Source of the DNA: Nemertoderma westbladi
Lineage: Eukaryota; Xenacoelomorpha; Nemertodermatida; Nemertodermatidae
Direction of reading: 5' to 3'
Assembly: GCA_032718475.1 (NCBI GenBank)
Contig: JAUCBJ010003555.1
Span: 1-30,356, forward strand
DNA: 30,356 nucleotides
Positions 15,701 to 24,061 of the stretch are shown here, one piece after another. Under the pieces are notes generated by a model. That model was not told the DNA's origin and did not search any database. It worked only from the letters and a program-made list of their open reading frames with translations. The position numbers and the translations under genes are program-made. How positions within the stretch are numbered: position 1 is the stretch's first letter; each line of letters begins with the position of its first letter.

Positions 15701-18168
15701 ATCGGTACTATATGAACCTATAGATCAGTACAATATGAACCTATAGATCAGTACTATATGAACCTATAGATCGGTACTATATGGACCTATAGATCAGTAC
15801 GATAGGAACCTATAGATCAGTACTATAGGAACATATAGATCGGTACTATAGGAACCTATAGATCGGTACTATAAAGAACCTATAGATCAGTACTATAGGA
15901 ACCTATAGATCAGTACTATAGGAACCTATAGATCAGTACTATATGAACCTATAGATCGGTACTATAAAGAACTATAGATCAGTACTATATGAACCTATAG
16001 ATCAGTACTGTATGAATCTATAGATCGGTACTATAAAGAACCTATAGATCAGTACTATAGGAACCTATAGATCAGTACTATAGGAACCTATAGATCAGTA
16101 CTGTAGGAACCTATAGATCAGTACTATATGAACCTATAGATCGGTACTATGAAGAACTATAGATCAGTACTATATGAACCTATAGATCAGTACTGTATGA
16201 ATCTATAGATCGGTACTATAAAGAACCTATAGATCAGTACTATATGAATCTATAGATCAGTACTATATGAATCTATAGATCAGTACTATATGAACCTATA
16301 GATCAGTACTGTATGAATCTATAGATCGGTACTATAAAGAACCTATAGATCAGTACTATATGAACCTATAGATCAGTACTATATGAACCTATAGATCGGT
16401 ACTATATGAACCTATAGATCAGTACTATATGAACCTATAGATCGGTACTATATGGACCTATAGATCGGTACTATATGAACCTATAGATCAGTACTATATG
16501 AACCTATAGATCGGTACTATATGGACCTATAGATCGGTACTATATGAACCTATAGATCGGTACTATATGAACCTATAGATCAGTACTATATGAACCTATA
16601 GATCAGTACTATATGAACCTATAGATCAGTACTATATGAACCTATAGATCAGTACTATAGGAACCTATAGATCAGTACTATATGAACCTATAGATCAGTA
16701 CTATATGAACCTATAGATCAGTACTATATGAACCTATAGATTAGTACTATATGAACCTATAGATCAGTACTATAGGAACCTATAGATCAGTACTATATGA
16801 ACCTATAGATCAGTACTATATGAACCTATAGATCAGTACTATATGAACCTATAGATCAGTACTATATGAACCTATAGATCAGTACTATATGAATCTATAG
16901 ATCAGTACTATATGAATCTATAGATCAGTACTATATGAACCTATAGATCAGTACTATATGAACCTATAGATTAGTACTATATGAACCTATAGATCAGTAC
17001 TATATGAACCTATAGATTAGTACTATATGAACCTATAGATCAGTACTATAGGAACCTATAGATCAGTACTATATGAACCTATAGATCAGTACTATATGAA
17101 CCTATAGATCAGTACTATATGAACCTATAGATCAGTACTATATGAACCTATAGATCAGTACTATATGAACCTATAGATCAGTACTATATGAACCTATAGA
17201 TCAGTACTATATGAACCTATAGATCAGTACTATATGAACCTATAGATCAGTACTATATGAATCTATAGATCAGTACTATATGAATCTATAGATCAGTACT
17301 ATATGAACCTATAGATCAGTACTATATGAACCTATAGATCAGTACTATATGAACCTATAGATCAGTACTATATGAATCTATAGATCAGTACTATATGAAC
17401 CTATAGATCGGTACTATATGAACCTATAGATCAGTACAATATGAACCTATAGATCAGTACTATATGAACCTATAGATCGGTACTATATGGACCTATAGAT
17501 CAGTACGATAGGAACCTATAGATCAGTACTATAGGAACATATCGATCGGTACTATAGGAACCTATAGATCGGTACTATAAAGAACCTATAGATCAGTACT
17601 ATAGGAACCTATAGATCAGTACTATAGGAACCTATAGATCAGTACTATATGAACCTATAGATCGGTACTATAAAGAACTATAGATCAGTACTATATGAAC
17701 CTATAGATCAGTACTGTATGAATCTATAGATCGGTACTATAAAGAACCTATAGATCAGTACTATAGGAACCTATAGATCAGTACTATAGGAACCTATAGA
17801 TCAGTACTGTAGGAACCTATAGATCAGTACTATATGAACCTATAGATCGGTACTATAAAGAACTATAGATCAGTACTATATGAACCTATAGATCAGTACT
17901 GTATGAATCTATAGATCGGTACTATAAAGAACCTATAGATCAGTACTATATGAATCTATAGATCAGTACTATATGAATCTATAGATCAGTACTATATGAA
18001 CCTATAGATCAGTACTGTATGAATCTATAGATCGGTACTATAAAGAACCTATAGATCAGTACTATATGAACCTATAGATCAGTACTATATGAACCTATAG
18101 ATCGGTACTATATGAACCTATAGATCAGTACTATATGAACCTATAGATCGGTACTATATGGACCTATA
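12770..18168. repeat. Tandem duplication of a 2699-bp higher-order unit within the array
   Basis: Rare markers recur at exactly 2699 bp. CGATAGG is at 13101/15800 and at 14807/17506, and TAGACCAG at 12792/15491. ACATATAGATCGG (near 13132 and 15831) and ACATATCGATCGG (near 14838 and 17537) each have a partner one period away. Each copy holds two related sub-blocks, whose CGATAGG markers are 1706 and 993 bp apart. Sequence before about 12770 and after about 18168 no longer follows the period. Boundaries are good to within one or two monomers. Confidence 0.88.
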
Positions 18169-18999
18169 GATCGGTACTATATGAACCTATAGATCAGTAC
18201 TATATGAACCTATAGATCGGTACTATATGGACCTATAGATCGGTACTATATGAACCTATAGATCGGTACTATATGAACCTATAGATCGGTACTATATGAA
18301 CCTATAGATCAGTACTATATGAACCTATAGATCGCTACTATATGGACCTATAGATCAGTACTATATGAACCTATAGATCAGTACTATATGAACCTATAGA
18401 TCAGTACTATATGAACCTATAGATCAGTACTATATGAACCTATAGATCGGTACTATAAAGAACTATAGATCAGTACTATATGAACCTATAGATCAGTACT
18501 GTATGAATCTATAGATCGGTACTATAAAGATCCTATAGATCAGTACTATATGGACCTATAGATCAGTACTATATGAACCTATAGATCAGTACTGTATGAA
18601 TCTATAGATCGGTACTATAAAGAACATATAGATCAGTACTATATGAACCTATAGATCAGTTCTGTATGAATCTATAGATCGGTACTATATGAATCTATAG
18701 ATCAGTACTATATGAATCTATAGATCAGTACTATATGAATCTATAGATCGGTACTATATGGACCTATAGTTCAGTGCTGTATGGATCTATAGATCGGTAC
18801 TTTAAAGAACTATAGATCAGTACTATATGAACCTATAGATCAGTACTATAAAGAACCTATAGATCAGTACTATATGAACCTATAGATCAGTACTATAGGA
18901 ACCTATAGATCAGTACTATATGAACCTATAGATCAGTACTATATGAACCTATAGATCAGTACTATAGGAACCTATAGGTCATTATTATCGCAAACTTAC

Positions 19000-19092
19000 C
19001 TTGTTTATCCAAAAAAGTACTTCTTCACCAAAAGGCAAATTACTACGGAACTCATCATCGGTGTCTGATTCATCTGATGAGTAACTCATCAT
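19000..19092 (-). CDS. Candidate first coding exon of an unrecognised minus-strand gene
   Basis: On the minus strand an ATG-ATG pair at 19092-19087 opens a 31-codon frame. It encodes a Ser/Asp/Glu-rich start (MMSYSSDESDTDDE) followed by a more hydrophobic stretch containing FGEEVLFWINK. It ends AAG|GTAAGT, a textbook donor whose GT lies at 18999-18998. An in-frame TGA lies 9 bases upstream of the first ATG, so the frame cannot extend further 5'. The second ATG has A at -3. The donor is only about 12 bases from the last satellite unit, so the array begins immediately inside the intron. The next compatible exon I can see is at 350-488, in the same phase. I recognise no family from so short a segment. 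A spurious ORF is possible, but start context, upstream stop, acidic N-terminus and consensus donor all agree. Confidence 0.5.
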
Positions 19093-19634
19093 TAATAATA
19101 CTCAGTAACTAACAGCTAAGAATTACCAATGTAATTAATTAATGTGTTTCCCAAACTTATTATTCTGGTTTAAAAACAATAACTAACACAAAGGATTTCA
19201 ACAAATGACAACTGGCTGATGGGTAATCTAGCCCTAACCTAGTAGTAGTTGATCGGTGTTATAGCGCACAAAAAGTTATAAAGCAGGTACAAACCGCACA
19301 CGAACAACAGCAATAGACATTATATAGCCTGTTATTTGCCCAGTGACTTTAATTTCACCATATTCCAGGGTTAGTGTTTACGGATATTGGGTTATCTCTA
19401 ATCCTTTATAATCGCTCCATTCACACTCAATCGCAATTGTTCAAACAAAAGATAATATATTGTTACCTTTGTGTTGGAGATGTAACTTTGTAAGATATTG
19501 CCAAAATAATATTATCCATTACTATGATAACATATTGTCGTAGATAACTATTTGTATTTCCAGGTAAGATATCTATTTTATTTTTCCACGATAAAACACT
19601 TTGTATAACGCTACGTGAGGTACAGATACTACTA
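19093..19634. other. AT-rich 5' flank of the candidate exon; no gene seen
   Basis: This would be the promoter and 5' UTR side of the minus-strand gene. A CCAAT word (ATTGG when read on the minus strand) lies near 19124-19128, but no convincing TATA box is placed relative to it. On the plus strand TTTGTATTTCCAG|GTAAGAT at about 19551-19570 juxtaposes an acceptor-like and a donor-like sequence, with no plus-strand gene to use them. Nothing else is recognised. Confidence 0.4.
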
Positions 19635-20156
19635 CTAGATCGAGCAAGTTCGGACAGTGGAAATGAGACCCTTCCAGGTTTCCCTATTCTCCATAGTTGT
19701 CGCAGTTTCGTTTTTAATCAAGTCCAGCATATCTTTCAAGTTGGTCTATATATGTTATAGCACTTATAGTCGGTCGTCCACGACTACGCTTTCTTTGAGT
19801 TGGTTACCACAAAAGTAGCTCTGGTATGACCTCGTCTTTACTTCGCCAGCAGTGCCCACTGAATCTTAATCTGCGTTCACGGAGGGTGGTTGATACAGGT
19901 GGTATTGTACCATAAAGCTTGGCGTTTGTCATGTGTTGTCTCCAGCTGATGTTTAGTTTTGTTCTTAGTAGTCTTGTGTAGCAACCATCAATTCGTTGTT
20001 CAATTGATTTAGTCAGAGTCCAGGCCTCACCTCCGTATAAAAGTATACTTTCCACTATGACTCGAAAGAACTTAGTCTTCAGTGCCTGGAGAGATCTGAT
20101 TTCCAGATGGTATCAATTTTTGATAGAGATACCAATAATGCCTTTGTTTTGCTAAC
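19635..20156 (-). pseudogene. Decayed non-LTR retrotransposon reverse-transcriptase C-terminal fragment
   Basis: The minus-strand translation shows the hallmark C-terminal part of endonuclease-RT proteins of RTE-like LINEs. In order: KALLVSLSKI then IWKSDLSR, LKTKFFRVIVESILLYGGEAWTL (read in pieces across 20080-20010), a YTRLLR segment, SWRQHMTN, LYGTIPPVS, RLRFSGHCWRS, then KRSRGRP and YIDQLERYAGLD. Damage is clear. A one-base deletion near 20066-20070 separates the IWKSDLSR frame from the LKTKFF frame. A TAA interrupts the conserved W-x-PT step at about 19804, and more stops follow LERYAGLD. Only the region after the catalytic domain is present, as in a 5'-truncated LINE copy. The N-terminal continuation is found beyond the insertion at 20161-20625. 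Confidence 0.85.
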
Positions 20157-20160
20157 TTTT

Positions 20161-20625
20161 TTTTTTTTTTCCGGAACACCTATGTTATTTTTTTTTCGAA
20201 AATATAAATATTTAATTCAAAGAATGGAATTATTTTGTATTGATTTATTATACATTAAATAGAGATTAAGTATTAGTCTACAGTTACCTAGAAATAATTA
20301 AAATAAAATAATAATTGTATCTAGTTTTTTGTCTCTCCAGTTCTCCAAATACAATATCTTCTCATCATCTCAAGAGTCTGACACCCTCACAGTATACTTC
20401 ACTACGAAATGTTCTGCTTGGACGCATTGTTGAGGTATATTATGCGGTTCCTATCCGTAGGCATCGTGTCGCAGTAGCTTTTCATCACCTTTCGATCGCC
20501 GCACCCCTTAAAATCATTCAGGAAAAAGAGGGGCATAGGTTGGAAGTAAGCCGCGGATCCTCTGCTGGCACGGTGGTATAGGAAAGAGGACTACGGTGAC
20601 CTCGAAGGTAAAGCCCAGTTGTTGG
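20161..20625 (-). mobile_element. A-tailed retroposed insertion with a 13-bp target-site duplication
   Basis: The 465-bp segment is flanked by the direct repeat TTTGCTAACTTTT (20148-20160 and 20626-20638). It begins on the plus strand with a T run (20157-20170), which is an A-tail when read on the minus strand. Removing the segment and one repeat copy rejoins the RT pseudogene reading: NSNPNIKV on one side and SKTKALL on the other. That is strong evidence for a target-primed retroposition into the older LINE. The minus-strand body starts GC-rich and becomes AT-rich towards the tail, like a 3' UTR; an AATAAA lies about 75 bases from the tail. The inserted sequence is not recognised. It may be a SINE-like element or a truncated processed transcript. 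An 88-codon plus-strand frame inside it is not protein-like. Confidence 0.7.
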
Positions 20626-20638
20626 TTTGCTAACTTTT

Positions 20639-20720
20639 ATGTTGGGATTTGAATTTAATTTCTGCACATTTATGTGCTCTGTGGTGACAATTGGATACTG
20701 TATCTCCACGAGAAAGAGCA
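20639..20720 (-). pseudogene. Upstream remnant of the same LINE RT pseudogene
   Basis: Minus-strand reading gives NSNPNIKV running up to the insertion. This aligns with the D-(I/L)-K-x-R-K-A step that precedes the IWKS motif in RTE-like RTs. Sequence further upstream (minus strand) is weakly similar at best, and the limit is set where recognisable coding ends. It supports the view that one LINE copy was split by the 465-bp insertion. Confidence 0.5.
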
Positions 20721-21347
20721 CACAATTTTAATAGAGAAGGTGTTTTTTTATGATTATTGGACCTACTGGTCAGTTTATAAGACAACTTCAAGTCTCCGGA
20801 ACAACGACGGGACTAAGTTGAGGTTTTAAAACTCTCCATTGTCTTTCGTTTAATTAATTAATATTCGAGAATTGAGTAAATAAAACACTAGAATTATAAC
20901 GAATTACATTTCAAAATTTCTTACACCTTTGCATTTTGATAATATCTTTGGTAATTTTTGTGAAATGTAAAACGGTTTTCAGATTCGGATTCTGCAGATG
21001 AAGGCGGTTCTAATGATATCCAGATTACATTCCAAAGACGAAAAATGTAGCCGACGGAGGTGGCTAAAATATTGCGAAATAGATGATTTTTACCGGGTTC
21101 TTGTATCATTGCTCAGAAAATTAAAAATCCGGCTCTGCAAGCGGCAGGAAAAGTTGTCGAACTATCATCATACAAAATTTCGTCGTATTTTATTGAAATT
21201 TTAAAATAATTAGGGGGGGGGGGCTCCGATTTGCTAAAAATGGTTTTTGTAAGGGAGATGGTGCACTGTATAGGCCTGTAGAAATGCATAAATTTAAGCT
21301 AATAGCTAATAATAATTTTAGCTAATATTCGTTATTTATAATGCAGT
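20721..21347. other. Intergenic AT-rich sequence; no gene recognised
   Basis: Short open frames on both strands (for example 20998-21204 and 20921-21109) have no recognisable motifs and overlap each other, so I treat them as chance. A run of 11 G lies at 21213-21223. Given the surroundings this stretch may be decayed transposon sequence, but I cannot name it. Confidence 0.4.
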
Positions 21348-22314
21348 AATATCAAGGCCATCGTATTACAATCAAGGCGTACTATATACAAGGCCATGTC
21401 ATCGAGTTAACTGGAAGGGGTGACTGGGGGCAAGATTTTTTTACAACAATTTGATATTTAGATATGGGGAGAGTTAGATAAATTTTCATTTGCTGCAATT
21501 TGGTCAATGGACGTAATTGAAGCATCCTCGTTAAGTAAGATACAAAATTTTATGTAGGTTTAGTAGTAATTTTGACACTGGTTCCGACATCCTACTTCCT
21601 TTTATAAATATTTTGTAGTAGCTACTGTAGTTCTTATTACTATTCGTATAGAAAATGTTCCAGAACATGTTAGCTATTAATTTAAAAAAAAAATGTTCTA
21701 GAACAAATATTTTTTGTTCTAGAACATTTTTTATAAAAAATTCTGGATTATATTTAAAACGCATGGAATCGTTCTAAAACGTGTTTAAAATCAATAAAAA
21801 AATTGTGAAAAAAAATATTGTGAAAAAAAAATTTTGAAAAAAAAATTTTGAAAATGTTTTTATTTTAGAATTTTAAAAATTTTAAACACGTTTTAGAACG
21901 TTTCTATGCGTTTTAAATAGAATCCAGATTTTTTTCTAAAAAATGTTCTAGAACAAAATATTTTTGTTCTAGAACATAATTTTATTTAAAATGAATAGCT
22001 AACATCTTCTGGAACATATACCAATAGTAATAAGAACTATGTACTACAAAATATTTATAGAAGGAAGTAGGATATCGGAACCAGTGTCGAAATTACTAGC
22101 TAAACCTACCTAAAACACTAGCTACCATAAAATTTTCAAGTTCGTTCGTTGACCATGACCAAATTGCAGCAAATGAAAATTTATAGAACTCTCCCCATAT
22201 CAAAATATCAAATTGTTGTAAAAAAATCTTGCCCCCAGTCAGATGGCATGGCCTTGTATATAGTACGCCTTGATTACAATGGTATTATGGTATTACGATG
22301 GCCTTGGTAATATT
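21348..22314. mobile_element. Foldback (long inverted-repeat) element, about 967 bp
   Basis: The left arm (21348 to about 21791) and right arm (about 21879-22314) are reverse complements over nearly their whole length, around an AT-rich spacer of about 87 bp. Examples of matching pairs: CAAGGCGTACTATATACAAG near 21374 and its complement near 22252; CAAGATTTTTTTACAACAAT near 21430 and 22214; GACACTGGTTCCGA near 21571 and 22076. Arms start with CAAGGCCATCGTA. Each arm has two TGTTCTAGAACA palindromes (21694, 21715; 21944, 21965). Indels distinguish the arms, for example about 13 extra bases near 22283-22298 on the right. There is no coding capacity, so this is a non-autonomous foldback or MITE-like element. 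No convincing target-site duplication was found, so the superfamily is unassigned. Confidence 0.85.
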
Positions 22315-22672
22315 CGACACTTTTTCAATATTTGGCATGTATATTAGTCAATATCCCGGATTTTAAATTAAAAAAAAAATGTTACCGTACTTTTACATTT
22401 ATTGAATTATAGGCCTACTGTTATCAAATCAAAATCAAATATAGCAACCGTAAAGCAAAATCACTAGCTACAGTACCAATAAAACCGTACACGGTAATTA
22501 TATTAATCATATTTTTTCTCAAAATAGAATGTAGAACAAAGTAGACTAAGTAGAATGTACTCAAAAGTATATTGAATAAATAAAAGTAACACAGGATAAA
22601 AATTAAACCACTACGCGCTCTTCTGTAGAAGTCCATAAAGTAGAAGAAAAATAGAGTTATCAATCACCCATT
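22315..22672. other. AT-rich 5' flank of the kinase gene
   Basis: No gene is seen. The stretch lies between the foldback element and the kinase start codon and must hold at least part of its promoter or 5' UTR if the gene is expressed. It has a TAGGCCTACTGT word at 22411, which recurs at 24112 just 3' of the gene. No clear TATA box or initiator could be assigned. Confidence 0.4.
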
Positions 22673-24061
22673 ATGGATTTTATTCGGCGGTTTTTAGCAT
22701 TCATAAGGGGTGATGATGGAGAGTCAACATATGGAGATGTTGAGGAAACAGCAGGACAGAGAGTAAACATACAACGCGTTACAATCAGAGAAAGGATTCG
22801 ACAACTTATAACCGGATGTTATGAGAGAGAGAGGGTCGCGAGTGAAACTTCAGATGATGGTTCATCAGATCAGAATCCTGAAAAAGAAGGCAAAGGTGCA
22901 ATCTTGTCAGAAATAGGACACGGCTCTGTTATATCGCAGACCCCAGGTTCATTGGGAAGAATTTTACGAGTGATATCGTGCAGGGAAAGAGACCAGGGGC
23001 GATTTCCGAGGCTCGCTAGACCGGATGATTTTCGTCGAGTCAAGTCTATTGGTAATGGACGCCGTTCGGTGGTATTGTATGTTCGCCGATTCGGGAAACA
23101 CTACGCCATGAAGATCATTCCTGTACGCTACTTAACTCCACTGGCGCAGAATCTCTTGTCATCATATAATAATGATAAAAATCCACTGAGAAACATCAAT
23201 CACCCATTCATTGTTAAATTACATTTCTTTTTTCAAAACGAGACTCATGCACACTTTATGTTGACCTACGCCAAAGGTGGTCTTCTATTGAATCATCATT
23301 TGGAGAGATTTACTTTCAATGAACATCAAGCTCGGTTCTATGCCGCTGAAATAGCATGCGCTCTTGGATATTTGCATAAAAAGGGAATTATTTACAATAA
23401 ATTAGAACCGCGGAACGTTTTCCTTCATAAAGGAGGCCATATTTTACTGGGCGATTTCGGATATGCAGAAATAGATAGGCACCAAGACGAATCTACAAGA
23501 TCAAGCTGGTCTTATTATTCTCCAGAAAAAGTTTCAGGGGGGGAATACTCTATTTCATCAGATTGGTGGTCGCTCGGTGTTCTTATATACAAAATGCTAT
23601 CAGGGACAACCCCATTTGAGTGGTCAATCGAAAAACAAATTGTCTCAAGCCACGCTATACCGGATGCAATTTGCGTGAACGAACCCGATTTGGATTATCT
23701 TCCGAAGAAGACTTCACCCCTAGCTATAAATATTATAGAGGACTTTTTAATAAAGCCCACGAGTTACAGACTAGGTACGAAGGGAGATTTGGATGAAGTT
23801 AAGGAACACGAGTTCTTTAGACATATCAACTTCGATGAACTTCAACGTAAAGAGATACAACCACCAGTTTTCCTCGATGATATAAAATATGATACCGAAA
23901 AAGGGCGTAAATACAATAAAAACTGTCAACAAAATATGTCTCTTCTCGATTTTGAAGATGACGATGAAACAGTTTCCCGTGCAACGGACCAATATGACAG
24001 CATAGAGTTCAGTATAGATCAGCATTTTATTAAATTGTTTTTTAGTACCCATAATTATTAA
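22673..24061 (+). CDS. Single-exon AGC-family protein kinase homologue, predicted pseudokinase
   Basis: 462 codons. An in-frame TAG 18 bases upstream fixes the ATG as the first possible start. Residues 1-118 are a charged, Ser/Glu-rich extension of unknown role. The kinase fold spans about 120-382 and most resembles the S6K/RSK-type AGC group: a glycine loop IGNGRRS (127-132, third Gly lost), the VAIK lysine (AMK, K147), NHPFIVKL (176-183), FYAAEIACALGYLH, DFG (261-263), SPE (283-285), DWWSLG (297-302) and RLG near 366. An AGC-tail start IQPPVF (395-400) follows, but no convincing hydrophobic motif ends the protein. The catalytic loop reads YNKLEPRN (241-248) where active kinases have Y/H-R-D-L-K-P-E-N. 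The catalytic Asp is therefore Lys243, the catalytic-loop Lys is Glu245 and the next Glu is Arg247. The alpha-C Glu position appears to be Asp168. ATP-binding residues K147 and D261 remain. Phosphotransfer is unlikely; a scaffolding or regulatory role is inferred. Confidence 0.85.
   Translation: MDFIRRFLAFIRGDDGESTYGDVEETAGQRVNIQRVTIRERIRQLITGCYERERVASETSDDGSSDQNPEKEGKGAILSEIGHGSVISQTPGSLGRILRVISCRERDQGRFPRLARPDDFRRVKSIGNGRRSVVLYVRRFGKHYAMKIIPVRYLTPLAQNLLSSYNNDKNPLRNINHPFIVKLHFFFQNETHAHFMLTYAKGGLLLNHHLERFTFNEHQARFYAAEIACALGYLHKKGIIYNKLEPRNVFLHKGGHILLGDFGYAEIDRHQDESTRSSWSYYSPEKVSGGEYSISSDWWSLGVLIYKMLSGTTPFEWSIEKQIVSSHAIPDAICVNEPDLDYLPKKTSPLAINIIEDFLIKPTSYRLGTKGDLDEVKEHEFFRHINFDELQRKEIQPPVFLDDIKYDTEKGRKYNKNCQQNMSLLDFEDDDETVSRATDQYDSIEFSIDQHFIKLFFSTHNY

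Larger units (their letters stand above)
1362..18987. repeat. 17.6-kb satellite array of a 23-bp unit
   Basis: A head-to-tail array of roughly 760 units with the core CTATAGATCAGTACTATAG followed by GAAC or a variant. Three main monomer forms recur. One ends TATAGGAAC, one ends TATATGAAC, and one 24-bp form carries ATCGGTACTATAAAGAAC. Rarer forms include ATCGGTAATATAGG, CATCGGTACTATAAAGATCC, a short TAAAGAACTATAG form, and CAGTACGATAGG. The unit is about 35% GC. CCTATAG and CTATAGG form a 7-bp inverted repeat around ATCAGTA in the first form. The unit length is not a multiple of three and contains TAG and TGA, so no frame stays open and no ORF is present across the array. The GG form dominates on the left and the ATG form on the right. 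Edge units are the most divergent. Confidence 0.98.
489..18999 (-). other. Candidate phase-0 intron that holds the whole satellite array
   Basis: The donor is AAG|GTAAGT (GT at 18999-18998 on the minus strand). The acceptor is a pyrimidine-rich stretch ending in CAG at 491-489. Both flanking open frames are in phase 0. The interval is 18,511 bp, of which about 17.6 kb is tandem repeat. The remainder is about 870 bp of AT-rich sequence between 489 and 1361, which holds a second poly-C tract and no convincing frame. This is an inference from splice signals alone. The two exons might belong to different genes, or one might be spurious. Confidence 0.4.

Noticed and set aside
1362-18987. CRISPR-like regular array
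   Set aside because: Units are contiguous 23-mers with no unique spacers, and the context is eukaryotic; it is a satellite.
20315-20581. 88-codon plus-strand frame inside the retroposed insert
   Set aside because: No motif or compositional support; it is antisense to the A-tailed insert.
20555-20612. Possible tRNA-like A box (TGGCACGGTGG) that could mark a SINE promoter
   Set aside because: It is on the strand opposite to the A-tail polarity and no acceptable B box follows.
21531-21764. 77-codon minus-strand frame
   Set aside because: It lies wholly in the left arm of the foldback element and has Phe/Asn/Lys-rich AT-driven composition.
22424-22663. 79-codon Phe/Leu/Tyr-rich minus-strand frame upstream of the kinase
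   Set aside because: AT-rich composition gives hydrophobic codons by chance; there are no motifs, and it ends before the kinase promoter side.
22658-22671. ATCAATCACCCATT before the kinase ATG also occurs inside the kinase near 23196
   Set aside because: A 14-base match with no similarity around it; probably coincidence and not a duplication.
24009-24025. TATAGATCAG inside the kinase 3' end resembles the satellite monomer
   Set aside because: Only a 10-base match, single copy and within a coding sequence; chance similarity.
23771-24052. 93-codon minus-strand frame
   Set aside because: Antisense shadow of the kinase coding sequence.
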